From positions 1 through 55,953 of IMG/VR virus record IMGVR_UViG_3300009136_000007: a stretch of 55,953 nt of DNA, one strand, 5' to 3'. Shown here piece after piece: positions 24,513-36,000 of this stretch; positions within the stretch are counted from its first letter, which is position 1; each line of letters starts with the position of its first letter. Both the position numbers and the translations under genes were made by a program. This stretch comes from a virus. The notes under the pieces were generated by a model. It saw only the letters and a list, made by a program, of their open reading frames with translations. It did no database searches and was not told the origin of the DNA.

Positions 24513-27500
24513 ATGGCTGAGATTAAAAATACTTTTCTAAAGTCTAAGATGAATAAAGACTTAGATGATAGACTTATACCTAATGGTGAGTATCGCGACG
24601 CACAGAATATATCTGTAGGCAAATCAGAGGACGCTGATGTTGGTGCTTTGGAAAACATGATAGGTAATGCTAGTGTAACTAGTATTTTACCTTACGACTC
24701 TAGCTGTGAAATTATAGGTTATTTTTCTGACGCTAGAAATAACAGGATAATAACATTTGTAACTAATTACACTGATCAAGATCCAGCTAGCCCAACGTAT
24801 GTTTCAGACTTTAACACGGCTAATCCTAGTCCACTTAAAGAGTGTCACATATGTGTTTACGACCAAAATAATCCTAATTACCAAAAAGTAGTGAGTGGTG
24901 AGTTTTTGAATTTTTCTACCACTAATAAAGTTTTAGGAGTTAGTCTAATAGAAAATTTGCTGTTTTTTACTGACGATAGAAATCAACCTAGAAAAATAAA
25001 CATTAATACAGCTATAGATAATACTAGTTATTACACTACGGAAGATACTATATCCGTAGCTAAGTATAATCCATATGAGCCTATAAGTTTACTTAAAAAG
25101 GTTGAACAAGAAACAACTGCGGCGTCTTCAGGTGTTGATTCTCTAACTCTGGATGATGCTAGTAATGTTGAAGTGGGAATGATTGTTGTAGCAAAAAACT
25201 TAGATCAAACAGCAGCTATTTCAGGTTCAGACTTTGTCACTGTTGGAGGTAAATCAGGTAACACGGTTACACTAGTCACTCAAGTCGGGGCTACAACCGT
25301 ACCAGTGCAGTATCTTGCTACAGTTAGTGATAATGCTAATGTTACTTTCTTAAAATCTACAATGACTAAAGAAGACCCCTCGACTGGTTGGCCAGGTGAT
25401 CCTGATCTGCTAGAAGAGGAGTATGTAAGGTTTTCTTATAGGTTTAAGTTTGATGACGGTGAGTATTCTATAATGGCACCGTTTACTCAAATAGCATATG
25501 TACCAAAACAAAAAGGTTATTTTCACGAAGGAGACGAAGAAACTGCTTTTAAGTCTACTATTTTAGACTTCATGGAGAATGAAATGAATAACATGGAGCT
25601 ATTGATACCTTTACCATCTAAAGGAGTGGACATAGAGTCTGAATATAAAATAACGTCTATAGATGTATTATACAAGGAATCAGATTCTTTAATTGTTAAA
25701 GTGTTAGAGAGTTTAACTATAGGATCTATACCTTCCGCAAGTTTACAAACTAGCACATACTCTTATCAATATCAATCAAGAAAACCATACAAAACACTAC
25801 CTCAATCTGAGATAATTAGAGTTTACGACAAGGTTCCTATTAGAGCTTTGTCTCAAGAAACTACCGGTAATAGAGTGATGTATGGTAACTTCTACGACAG
25901 ATATTCATCACCGGACTCTATAGATTACTACGTTGGGGCTTTTGCTAGAAACACTAACAACTTCGATTCTTGGGTTGAATACCCAAACCATAATATTAAA
26001 CAGAATAGAAACTACCAAGTAGGTTTTATTTTAGCTGATAAATTTGGTAGACAAACACCTGTTATATTATCACCAGTAGATTTGACTGGTTTAGATGCTG
26101 GTACATTGGAGTTTAAAGGTGGTTCAACTGTCTACAGACCCTACTATGACGGAAGTACTCAACCCAATATTCAACAATGGTTTGGAGATGCTATCCAGGT
26201 AGTTATTAGAAATAAAATATCAAGTGGATTAAACGATAAAAATACTTTAAGCGAAGCTGGTTTATATGCTATTCAATACCAAGATCCTACTTTTTCAGGA
26301 ATTGGTTTTTCTATAGATTCAGCATCATTTACTAATAGCTCTCAAACCCAGTTGCTGTTCACGTTAGACGCTACATACCCTAACAACGCTAGTGTGCCTA
26401 GAGTTGGAGATTACCTAAGAGGTGAATACAGAGACTATGTAAAAGTTACATCGATATCACTATTAGCTGGTAATTACACAGTAGATGCTGATGGAGCTAT
26501 AAACGACTCATACCTATATAAACAATACTTATTAAACGATTTAAAATTTGCTTATACTATAAACCAAATTGGATGGTATTCTTATAAGGTTGTCGTAAAG
26601 CAAACAGAACAAGAATACTACAATGTGTACTCTGCTGGTGCTATGAAAGGTCTTCCATATAATTACGATTCTTTGTCAGTGTCGCCAATTCTTGATGAAG
26701 ATACTTCTTTTATAACTTTACTAGGTGATAACATAAATAAAGTACCTAGAGACTTAACCGAGGTTGGGCCACAGGATAAATCTTTTAGAAGTTCTATAGG
26801 GTTATATGGAAGAGTTCAAAATCATAATGGAAATAATAGTCAGTTTTTTCCAGGTAGAACAACTTTTAACACTACATCAATAGAGGACTTGTTCACGTTG
26901 TTCGATATCAGTAATTTTACAAATAGTTTCAATAACCCTATACCTATAACAAACCCGCTTAATGCTTTTCATGGTTTCTTCAAGTCTGAATCGGATCCTT
27001 TCGTAGCCGAAATAAGTACCTCTAAAGACTCTAATTTACAGTTTGGTGCTAATAACAGTGTTTCAACACAAGCGGGTGGGGCTAACGTTAACGGTAATAG
27101 CGTAACAAATTCAATAACTTTACCAGTCGATACCGTTACTGGTGTCATAGAAATAGGTAGTGTTATAACTACTATTGCAGGTGTTCCGCAGACCGGAACA
27201 GTTGACTACGTTGTTGTTAATACTACAGGTGATTCTAGTCCTACCTTAACGCTTAATAGAGAGATAACATTATCAAACAACGATCCTCTAGTGTTTTCAT
27301 TAGATACATACAAAGATATTGCTACTTTAGCTGTTTTAGAAACACCACCCGTTGAATCCTTGTTGGATATATTTTGGGAAACTACAACTACTGGTTTAAT
27401 CTCTGATCTAAATGAAGATATATTAACTGGATCTGATGCTCCAGTAGGTTTAACTAGTTTAGGTTTTATTTATAAAGAAAATCAAAACCCAAACGGTACT

Positions 27501-29273
27501 GGTATTGGAACTGGTGATACTAATTCACCCTATATAACAGATGCTTTCTTCCCGCTTTCACCAGAAGGAGTTTCATTGCAAAATACACTTTTAAGTAGTT
27601 TTACTGTAACAGATAACAACTCACCAACTAACGACGTAAGCTCGTTCTTTGATGTTATACAAGAAACAACTCCTGGAGCCACGTTTGGTTCGTATAGGTT
27701 TAAGTTGAACTCTAATTCTTATAATTACTTTTCTAATACTTTCGCGACAAGTGGTAGTTATAATTTCTCCATAAGCGTTAAAGACATCAATGGTGATATA
27801 GTTGCTTTACCTTTTACAGGTTCTTTAACTAACATTGACCCATATATATCTCCATTTACGCCACCTATAATTGTGCCCGCTAGTTCACCATTACCTTTAA
27901 TAACGGTAAAGCGAGTAGACGGTTCTAGTGACAGCCTACGAATAGGAGACGTTGGTACTATCGTCAATGGTTCTTTTAGAATAGATGAAGCAGTAAACCA
28001 AGTTGGTGTATTCTTTACTAGTGTACCTCCAGTGCCTGTTAGTAACATACAAAATTCCGTAACTATAAATCACGAAACAGGACTTGCTTTTAGAGGTTAT
28101 GACTGGGCTGAAGGTTATTATGATTTGGATCTAGAAGTAAAAGATGCTTTAGTTTCTTTTTCGTCTGGACAAAATGGTATAGCTTCTCAACCTACAGAGT
28201 CTAGTGGAACAGCAACTAGTATAAACTATGAACAACCTGTTAGAGTTATACCTGGTGATTGCAACTTAGATACTGGTTGCCAGTTTGATCCTGCTAGTGG
28301 AACTAGAGAGCAATCATTCCCAGTCCAGGTGCCTGGAGGAAGGGTTTTTAAAGATTATGGCTGGAGATTTGGTTCTACAACCGGAGGCGTTCCTACTGGT
28401 TTTGTTACTGAAACAGGTAATGTTTCTACTCTTTCCAATGATGGTCTTAAACAAGGTACTGTTTTATTTGATTTAATGGTAGAGGCTGAAAAGAACACCG
28501 CTAATTTAACTGGTTATTTCAAATGGAGAATATGGTATAGATCTAGCAGTTCTAACGCTTGGTCTATAAGTAACGTTATAGATACCAATGGAGTTGATCT
28601 TAATACTAGCAACGGAGAAGTAGGTAATAACAACGGTTGGATTCAACCTGGCGCAAGTAATGATTTTGCATGTGTATCTAGTTCAGCAGGTACCGTTTCA
28701 CAAATACATATACCCGTAGCTTTAATCAAAAAAGGAGAATACTTTATACAAGTTAGAGGCTACAAAGATGTAAACTCTGGATCAGTTACCACTTGGATAA
28801 ACGCTACAGATGCTAACTACCCTACATGTGTACCTGTTAAAAGTACAAATATGATAAGTGGCACTGGTAGAGATGCTGATTGGTTCCAGTACAACTTGGC
28901 TACTACTGGAAATTCAGACACTTCTATATCGTGCGCTGCATCACTAACCGACACTGTTTACGCTAGAACTCCATACTCTCACGTAATGGGTCAGCTGTTT
29001 ACAACTCTTGATTTAACTATTGGTAAAACCGATATTGAAAATTTTGGTGAAAAATACTCTTACGAGTATGCTCCGGATGTTAGTAACACGCTTGGTGCTG
29101 ATATAGCTGCTCAATACGCTGCTGAGTTTATTAGTGATATAAACAATTCTAGCACAGGTAAAACTATACGCGGTGTCGTTAAAAACATCACAGGCATAGA
29201 TAGACTTCCTTGTAATACTTCAGGAGCATATCAAGATTTAGAAGTAAAAGTGTATTACAACACTAATTACTAG
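24513..29273 (+). CDS. Large tail tubular / hub protein (1586 aa)
   Basis: A 1586-residue beta-rich virion protein. The start KNTFLKSKMNKDLDDRLIPN and GEYRDAQNISVGKSEDADVG matches the opening of T7 gp12 / P22 gp10-like tail tubular proteins (a short motif about laying out values per node, then VGALENMIGN). Beyond residue 900 it continues as Ig- or cadherin-like repeats (NFSISVKDINGD, YDLDLEVKDALV) and a Cys-containing C-terminus. Probably forms the lower tail tube with added surface domains. The neighbour at 29309 shows complementary tubular-protein features, so the two may be parts of one ancestral gene. Confidence 0.65.
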   Translation: MAEIKNTFLKSKMNKDLDDRLIPNGEYRDAQNISVGKSEDADVGALENMIGNASVTSILPYDSSCEIIGYFSDARNNRIITFVTNYTDQDPASPTYVSDFNTANPSPLKECHICVYDQNNPNYQKVVSGEFLNFSTTNKVLGVSLIENLLFFTDDRNQPRKININTAIDNTSYYTTEDTISVAKYNPYEPISLLKKVEQETTAASSGVDSLTLDDASNVEVGMIVVAKNLDQTAAISGSDFVTVGGKSGNTVTLVTQVGATTVPVQYLATVSDNANVTFLKSTMTKEDPSTGWPGDPDLLEEEYVRFSYRFKFDDGEYSIMAPFTQIAYVPKQKGYFHEGDEETAFKSTILDFMENEMNNMELLIPLPSKGVDIESEYKITSIDVLYKESDSLIVKVLESLTIGSIPSASLQTSTYSYQYQSRKPYKTLPQSEIIRVYDKVPIRALSQETTGNRVMYGNFYDRYSSPDSIDYYVGAFARNTNNFDSWVEYPNHNIKQNRNYQVGFILADKFGRQTPVILSPVDLTGLDAGTLEFKGGSTVYRPYYDGSTQPNIQQWFGDAIQVVIRNKISSGLNDKNTLSEAGLYAIQYQDPTFSGIGFSIDSASFTNSSQTQLLFTLDATYPNNASVPRVGDYLRGEYRDYVKVTSISLLAGNYTVDADGAINDSYLYKQYLLNDLKFAYTINQIGWYSYKVVVKQTEQEYYNVYSAGAMKGLPYNYDSLSVSPILDEDTSFITLLGDNINKVPRDLTEVGPQDKSFRSSIGLYGRVQNHNGNNSQFFPGRTTFNTTSIEDLFTLFDISNFTNSFNNPIPITNPLNAFHGFFKSESDPFVAEISTSKDSNLQFGANNSVSTQAGGANVNGNSVTNSITLPVDTVTGVIEIGSVITTIAGVPQTGTVDYVVVNTTGDSSPTLTLNREITLSNNDPLVFSLDTYKDIATLAVLETPPVESLLDIFWETTTTGLISDLNEDILTGSDAPVGLTSLGFIYKENQNPNGTGIGTGDTNSPYITDAFFPLSPEGVSLQNTLLSSFTVTDNNSPTNDVSSFFDVIQETTPGATFGSYRFKLNSNSYNYFSNTFATSGSYNFSISVKDINGDIVALPFTGSLTNIDPYISPFTPPIIVPASSPLPLITVKRVDGSSDSLRIGDVGTIVNGSFRIDEAVNQVGVFFTSVPPVPVSNIQNSVTINHETGLAFRGYDWAEGYYDLDLEVKDALVSFSSGQNGIASQPTESSGTATSINYEQPVRVIPGDCNLDTGCQFDPASGTREQSFPVQVPGGRVFKDYGWRFGSTTGGVPTGFVTETGNVSTLSNDGLKQGTVLFDLMVEAEKNTANLTGYFKWRIWYRSSSSNAWSISNVIDTNGVDLNTSNGEVGNNNGWIQPGASNDFACVSSSAGTVSQIHIPVALIKKGEYFIQVRGYKDVNSGSVTTWINATDANYPTCVPVKSTNMISGTGRDADWFQYNLATTGNSDTSISCAASLTDTVYARTPYSHVMGQLFTTLDLTIGKTDIENFGEKYSYEYAPDVSNTLGADIAAQYAAEFISDINNSSTGKTIRGVVKNITGIDRLPCNTSGAYQDLEVKVYYNTNY

Positions 29274-29308
29274 TGTAATATATTAATAAAATAAGTGATA
29301 ATAAGAAT

Positions 29309-30652
29309 ATGTCAGCAACTTTAGAAGTAAAATATTTTAACTCTTTCTGGATAAAGAAGATTAAATCAATAGTCGATGCTGGTAACAACCTAGTAGAAGA
29401 CTTAGTTCCAGGCGCTTACGCAGCAAGCACAGCTACACCTAGCGAAGATTGGTATATTGAAGAATCTAGAATAAGAGGTGGTTACAATAATACCTCTGTT
29501 GACTTTGGTATAAAAGCCTACTTAGTTGAAGAAGAGACGAAACAACAACATAGATTTAACTCTATAATATATTCTGACATATTTAATTCTAGAACAGGAA
29601 TTAATAGAACTAACGTATTCTCTGTAGGTCAAGACATAACTAAATCAGCAGATCCAGCTAACGGTAGTATTCAAAAATTATACGCTGAAGATACTAATTT
29701 AATTTTACTACAAGAAGACAAAGTTAGTAGAGCGTTAATAGATAAAGACGCTATTTACTCTGCTGAAGGAAATGCGGCTATAACATCTTCAACTCAGGTT
29801 GTGGGTCAAATAGTACCTTACGCTGGTAACTATGGTATCAGTACTAACCCAGAGAGCTTTGCTGTCTATGGTTATAGAAAATACTTTACAGATAGAAAAC
29901 GTAACGCTGTTTTAAGGCTATCTATGGACGGTTTGACTGAGATATCTTCTTATGGTATGCAAGATTTTTTTAGAGATGAATTAGGTTCTCTAAACGCTTC
30001 AGATGATATAATTGGAGGTTGGGATATACATAGTAAAAACTATACGGTATCTATACAACAAAATGGAACTTACAAAACTTTAACATTTGACGACAGTGTT
30101 AACGGTTGGACTAGTTTTTTAAGTTTTAAACCTGGTTTTATATTTAGCTTAAATACTTCTTTGTATTCTACTCACGATGGTAAAATATGGCAACATTATA
30201 CTTTTGAAGACAACTCTACTGAAAGAGGTAAGTTTTACGGTGTTTCTAATAACTCAACTGTAACGTTTGTTTTCAATGCTAATCAATCATTAATCAAAAA
30301 CTTTAAAACTATAAACTACGAGGGCGGCAACGATTGGGAGATGCTATCAATGCAAACGTCAACTGACTCTGCTCTACCTATAACTAAAGCTATAAATATA
30401 CTCACTCAAGCTAGTAACTTAATAGATTTACAAAACCAACTATTACAGAATAACTTTAAAGCAAAAGAAAACAAATACTTTGCTAACTTAATAAACAATA
30501 CAATTTCACAACCCGGTGAGGTTCTTTGGGGTCAAGACGCTTCTGGTATCAAAGGTTTCTTTGCTACTGTACAAATGAGTGTTGATAATACCTTGGGTGG
30601 TAAAAAAGAATTATTCGCAGTCTCTACTAATTACGTAGAGTCATCGTACTAA
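29309..30652 (+). CDS. Tail tubular-type structural protein (447 aa)
   Basis: A 447-residue beta-rich protein. The stretch SFAVYGYRKYFTDRKRNAVL, then LSMDGLTEISSYGMQDFF (about residues 190-225), is a propeller-blade motif of the tail-tubular gp12/gp10 type. The helical end (ILTQASNLIDLQNQLLQNNF) suggests oligomerisation. Together with the 1586-residue neighbour it likely builds the distal tail. It lies just before the internal virion genes, as tubular genes do in T7-like maps. Confidence 0.6.
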   Translation: MSATLEVKYFNSFWIKKIKSIVDAGNNLVEDLVPGAYAASTATPSEDWYIEESRIRGGYNNTSVDFGIKAYLVEEETKQQHRFNSIIYSDIFNSRTGINRTNVFSVGQDITKSADPANGSIQKLYAEDTNLILLQEDKVSRALIDKDAIYSAEGNAAITSSTQVVGQIVPYAGNYGISTNPESFAVYGYRKYFTDRKRNAVLRLSMDGLTEISSYGMQDFFRDELGSLNASDDIIGGWDIHSKNYTVSIQQNGTYKTLTFDDSVNGWTSFLSFKPGFIFSLNTSLYSTHDGKIWQHYTFEDNSTERGKFYGVSNNSTVTFVFNANQSLIKNFKTINYEGGNDWEMLSMQTSTDSALPITKAINILTQASNLIDLQNQLLQNNFKAKENKYFANLINNTISQPGEVLWGQDASGIKGFFATVQMSVDNTLGGKKELFAVSTNYVESSY

Positions 30653-30669
30653 TATAAAAAAATAAAAAA

Positions 30670-31497
30670 ATGACAGACGTTTTAATCGCACAACTTCCCG
30701 AAGCAGGAGAGTATGTACAAGGTTGGCTTGGAGCAGCTATAGGTATTGGAGGTAGTTTAATTAGCGGTATCTTTGGAGCTAGTAAAGCTAAAAGTCAAGC
30801 TAGAGCAGCAGCTAAAGAAAAAAGAAGACTATCAAGAGAGTTATCTAACTTGGAAGCGAACAGACAACCAGTAATAAATCCATATGAAGACGTGCAAAGT
30901 GTGGCTGGATTAGCTCAAGACTTAAGCGGTAACATGACAAATCCAATGGCTAACTTAGGAGTTGCTACTCAAGCTGCAGAGATGCAAGCTGAAGAAGCTG
31001 ATATGGCTCTAGCTAATACTTTAGATACTATTAGAGCTACTGGATCAGGTGCTGGTGGTGCAACCGCTCTAGCTCAAGCAGCTTTACAAAGCAAGAAAGG
31101 TGTTTCCGCTAGTATTGAAGCTCAAGAGGCAAACAATGAAAAACTAAGAGCTCAAGGTCAACAAGACCTAGAGAGAAGAAAAATGGCTGAACAGCAAAGA
31201 ATTCAAGGTATTGAAATGTCTGAGGCTCAACGACTACAACAAGCTGACGTGTCTGGTAAACAATTCGTTTATGGTGAAACAGAAGCAAGAGAACTAACAG
31301 CTTTAGATAGAAAACAAACTGAGTTAGAAGGTGCTCAAGCTAGAGAGATGGCGGCTAACCAAGCTAGAACAAGTGCTATAACTGGAGCTATTGGTGGAGT
31401 TGCTAAAGGAATTGGAGGTATGGCTAACGCTGGTGCCTTTGGGTCTAAAGTCATGGGTAGAACCTACAAAGAGCAAGTTGAATATGAAAACAGATAA
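30670..31497 (+). CDS. Internal virion protein candidate (275 aa)
   Basis: A 275-residue protein. The hydrophobic, Gly-rich start (LGAAIGIGGSLISGIFGASK) could insert in a membrane. It is followed by a long Ala/Gln/Glu-rich helix (residues 40-215), ending with a Gly-rich hydrophobic segment (AITGAIGGVAKGIGGMANAG). Membrane-seeking ends around a helical body resemble T7 gp14-type ejection proteins that form a channel through the host envelope. Its position before two further large internal-type genes agrees. Confidence 0.65.
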   Translation: MTDVLIAQLPEAGEYVQGWLGAAIGIGGSLISGIFGASKAKSQARAAAKEKRRLSRELSNLEANRQPVINPYEDVQSVAGLAQDLSGNMTNPMANLGVATQAAEMQAEEADMALANTLDTIRATGSGAGGATALAQAALQSKKGVSASIEAQEANNEKLRAQGQQDLERRKMAEQQRIQGIEMSEAQRLQQADVSGKQFVYGETEARELTALDRKQTELEGAQAREMAANQARTSAITGAIGGVAKGIGGMANAGAFGSKVMGRTYKEQVEYENR

Positions 31498-31507
31498 AAA
31501 TACATAG

Positions 31508-33049
31508 ATGAGTTATAGAAATCCAAAACAATTCGTAGACACAGAAACGTCTAAGTACTATAGTAATCTTCAAAAAACTTTTTCTGGTATTACTGATGAC
31601 TACGTTAAACAGTTGAACGCTAGAAGAGCTGCAGAAGCTAAACGTTTAGCAAAAGCAGCTGAAGAAAACAAGAAACTTATAATAGCTCGTAACAAATACG
31701 AAAACGAAACAGGCGAAGACATTAATGGAGCCATAGCTATAAGACCTGACCTATATGATGATGCTGTTAAGAAAAAAATGAGAGGATCAATAGATATTGC
31801 TGCTGATATATCTACAGACATATTTGCTTCTCAAGAGGATAAAACATATCTGCAAAACACAAATGGTCTTAACGAGGTTATGATAAGAGATCAAACTAAT
31901 TTAGCATCATATAAAGAAGAGTTTGAAGAAGCTTCAAGTAAACAAGGCCAAATGGGTGGTTACTCGGTATATAATGATCCTAATCAAACAGCATTTGTTT
32001 CAGCTGTATTAGGAGGTGGTTTAAAAGGTAAAAGTTCTTTTGACTATGATTTGACTAAACCTGGAGGTGCTGAGACTATGTATACATGGACAGGAGAAGG
32101 ATCTAGCGAAGGATATTCATTATCCGGTAGCATGATAGCTGAAATAGCTGCGAATCCAGACAGAGATTTGCTTATTAGAGTTCCAAATGAGGCTGAAAGC
32201 ATGGAACAAACTATAAATATTTTTGGTAGACAAACCGACGAGAAAGGTGACCCAACTGCCGGTGTACAAGAAGATCTTTATGTTGGTCAAAAAGAAAAAG
32301 TTAGAATTATTAGAGATGGAAACAAAGTAATCAAGCAATATTACGAAGAGCCTAATATGGCATTGCTAGGTGATAAAATAAGACAAAAAGTTGTTGCCAG
32401 CGTTGAAGCTTTAAGCTCTAATAAAGACCTTGTTTCTAACGAACAAATAGCTTTGTACAATTGGTTCCAAGACCAGAAACCAGAGGATAAAAACAACCCA
32501 CCAGATTTACGTGGTTTTAATGAATTCAATGAATCTACTCAAGAAGATAGAGATAAGTTTCTAGATCTTTTATCTACTGAGTATTCAACTTACGCTATGA
32601 AGAAGTACTTTACTGGAAACACAGAGCGCACAACAGGCACAGAAGAGGTTGTAGAACCTAAAGAAGAAAAGTTAACAGAAGGCGCAATAAAAAGAAAAAT
32701 AGCAAACGAAACTGCAAAAACCGTTCTTAACGATATGTTTGAAAGTCCTAAGTCTTATTTTAAAGACAGAAGAATAAACGGTAAGAAAGTATCAGACGTA
32801 AGAATTTTACCTTCTACAATAGGTGAAGGTGGTGAAAAAGAAGGTCGTATACTTGAAATTGGCTATGAATCAGGTACTAGTACTAAGGGAGGAGAAAGAA
32901 CTATATTTACAGATGAAATGACTTTTGACCTAGATGATCCTGTTAGAGTTAGAACCCTTATAGATATGTTACCAGAAGGCGATGCTCTTAAAACAGCTTT
33001 AAAGAAATTAACAGTTAACACAGGTAATCTACCAATAACAAAAAAATAA
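31508..33049 (+). CDS. Internal virion protein candidate (513 aa)
   Basis: A 513-residue acidic, mainly helical protein between the gp14-like candidate and the giant protein. Residues 1-80 form a basic coiled coil (QLNARRAAEAKRLAKAAEEN). The middle holds a mixed alpha/beta domain (residues 150-300). The C-terminal 120 residues (VKVS-like strands, GRILEIGYESGTSTKGGERT) form a beta domain. No catalytic motif. Equivalent in position to T7 gp15; function inferred from context. Confidence 0.6.
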   Translation: MSYRNPKQFVDTETSKYYSNLQKTFSGITDDYVKQLNARRAAEAKRLAKAAEENKKLIIARNKYENETGEDINGAIAIRPDLYDDAVKKKMRGSIDIAADISTDIFASQEDKTYLQNTNGLNEVMIRDQTNLASYKEEFEEASSKQGQMGGYSVYNDPNQTAFVSAVLGGGLKGKSSFDYDLTKPGGAETMYTWTGEGSSEGYSLSGSMIAEIAANPDRDLLIRVPNEAESMEQTINIFGRQTDEKGDPTAGVQEDLYVGQKEKVRIIRDGNKVIKQYYEEPNMALLGDKIRQKVVASVEALSSNKDLVSNEQIALYNWFQDQKPEDKNNPPDLRGFNEFNESTQEDRDKFLDLLSTEYSTYAMKKYFTGNTERTTGTEEVVEPKEEKLTEGAIKRKIANETAKTVLNDMFESPKSYFKDRRINGKKVSDVRILPSTIGEGGEKEGRILEIGYESGTSTKGGERTIFTDEMTFDLDDPVRVRTLIDMLPEGDALKTALKKLTVNTGNLPITKK

Positions 33050-33056
33050 TTAAATT

Positions 33057-36000
33057 ATGTTTGAATTAGAAGGTGAACAATACTCATTAGAGCAAGTAAC
33101 TTCAGCTGCAGATCAATCTAATATGCCTCTTGAAGATTATTTAAAAAAATATAATATTAAAGAGCTAGAGGAAACTGTAGAAACGGTGGAAAAGCCAAAA
33201 GATGTTGTGGAAAAGGATGCAACTGTAACATCGATAGAACCGGAGCAAGCATCCGAGAGTACGGAATTAGAGCAGGTAGATACTTCTTTGGTATCAGAAG
33301 ATCCTGAACCAGTTGTAAGAAGAGGTAGAGCTCAAGTAAGGCAAAAAGAACTCGCTAATAGAAAACAAGCAATAGAGCAAAAAAAGCGTGATGACTTAAT
33401 CGCAGCCGGTATAAAAGCTGAACAATACGAGGAAGCTAAAAAGAACGTAGATGAAACGTTAACTGATGCTGGCTCTAGTATATGGAGCTACTCCCCTGAG
33501 AATATTTCAAATTTATATTCTAAAACAACTGGAGAAGCTCTTGATTACCAAGCTATAGAAAGCATATCTCCAATAGGCTCCTCAATGTCTTATACAGGTG
33601 TTTTTAAGCCTTATGGTAGCTTTTTAACTGGTGGGTTTAGTTACTCTGACTTTGCTGATAACGAAAAAATAAAAGGCATATCTATATCTGAGTTGCAAAA
33701 GGCAGATCAAGCTAACGCTGCTTCTAGTGCTTTAGAAAGTATTTTTGAAGAACATGGAGACAAGTCTGATGAATTTGTTTTAAGTCAAGGACAAGTTATT
33801 TTAAAAGGAAAAGACAAAAAACTTCAAGAACTATACTCTTCTTTAAGAACTTCAAAACCAGAGAACAAGCAACAAATAATAAATGAAATAAAAAAAGTGA
33901 GAGAAGACAACTCGCAAGAGTTGTTTGATATAAATACTGGTAATTTAACTAAGTATGATAAACTGCCTGAAGAGTCTAAAAAACAGTATGACAATATAGT
34001 TGAAAAAGCAGAAGAAAAAGCTTCAACAACAGAAATAGATCAACTAAACAAAGAGCTAACAAATTCTTACTCAAATTTAGTAGGTATATCAAAAAGAATA
34101 TCTAGTTTTATAGATGAAAACGGAGAAGATGAGATAACTAAAAAATCACAAACGACGCCACAGTATTTAGTTAGCGCCGTTAAAGATTTTTTTGGATCTG
34201 AGGAAACTACATATGGAGACTTAAGCAGGGTTCAAGAGATATCTAGAACAGGTGTTCTACCAGAAAACGTAAGTAAAATAAGTGGCGAACATCCATTAGC
34301 TAAAGCGTATAATAAAGCCTTAGAAGAATACGCTATATTAAACAGAGCTGTACAAACAAACACTGATCCGCTTTCAGAAAAACAAGAAGGTTTTTGGGAG
34401 TCAGCTGGAGATGTTTTACTAGAAAAAATAGATATGACTGGTGGTGTTGCGGCGCCTAAGGTAAAAGCCACCGCTAATCAAATATTTGTTGAATCAGTTG
34501 AAAAGGCTGGTTTAGGTAGAATAAATCAAGAAGAGGTTGACGAAGCAGTTTCTCAGAACTGGAAAAGCGTAGTTGGTGGTGGAGCTGTAGATTTAACACT
34601 TTTTGTGGGTGAGGTAGCGTTATTCAAAGGCGGTACAGCTAACAAGATAAGTAAAGGTTTTAAGTACATAGAAAAAACATTTAAAGCTAGTGAAGCTGCA
34701 AAGTCTAGTAAGTTGCTTAGAAAAGCTGGGGACTTTGTTATAAAAGGTATGGATGAAGCTGCTGTTTTTACTGGTCTTGAATCAACGAAAACAAGTCTTG
34801 GCTTGTCCCAACAATCAACTAGAGAACAAGAATGGGCTACGGCTACTTTTGGTTTCGCTTTGGGTGGAGGTAACTCTTTAGGTTCAAGCATTCTTAGAGC
34901 CTTACCAGCTAAAACAATATTTTCACCTATAACAGCTCAATTATCTAAATCAGATCTAGCTAGAAGCGCCGGTAATAGGTTTGTCAACGCTAATGCCGGA
35001 GCGTTTTCTTTTGAGTTTGCTAGAGCTGCAACCGCTGCTTTAGGCGAAGACGAAGAAGGTTATTACGATAGAAACCCAGAAGAGTTTATTAAAGAGTATC
35101 TGGCTGAAGTAGCTAAAATGAGCTTGCTTGGAGCTAAATCTATATTTCACAAGAATGGTGTATATAGAGCCGCCCAAAGAGACATGCGTTTGTTAAACTT
35201 AAACCCTACGTATGTAAATAGAGCTGCTAAAAGAACCGGTATAGATTCTTCATCAATTAAAAAACCTGGTGAAGACACTATAGATCAAATAGACGCTGCT
35301 AGAGCTGACAAAATGTCTGATATAGATGCTAAGCTGAAAACACAGCAAATAACAGGAGAGCAAGCTAAAAAAGAGATAGAAGACGTTAATAAAGACTACA
35401 ATATATTAGAAGCGGAGGTCGAACTAAATTTAGCTAAAAAAAGGTTTGATGCTGAAAGTAAGAGCGCTTTAAAACCAACTGATGAAAGTGTAAGAATACT
35501 TATTCAGAAAATGAAAAAAGGTGATAAATTCAACGATAAAGATAACAACGCTTTAGTTAATACCCCTCTACCTATAATCTACGATAGAATGGGAATAGAC
35601 TCATCTAGTAAAAGTTTAGAAAATAGATGGAATAGAGAGTTTGCTATTGAAGACGTAATGAATAACAATACAGACTTCAAAGCGCCTTATGAGTCAAAAG
35701 AAAGAGCAGATTCTTATAAATTTCTCGATGAAATTTTTGAAATTGGAGGTCAAATACAGCTACTTAAAAAGACGAAAGACAGAAACGAAGCACAAGAAAA
35801 AGAGCTGCAACAGCTTGAAAAAGATTACAAAGTATATGAGCCAGGTGGTTATAAATATGACAAGCTTCAGGACAAGCTAGATCAACTATACTTAAAACAA
35901 AGGTTAGCAAGTAAAGCTCAAGCTGAAGACGTTTTAGGTGCTACGCAGGAAGGTGAATCAGTTTCTGTTAGATCTGCTGAGGATTTCCAGAAGAAGTATG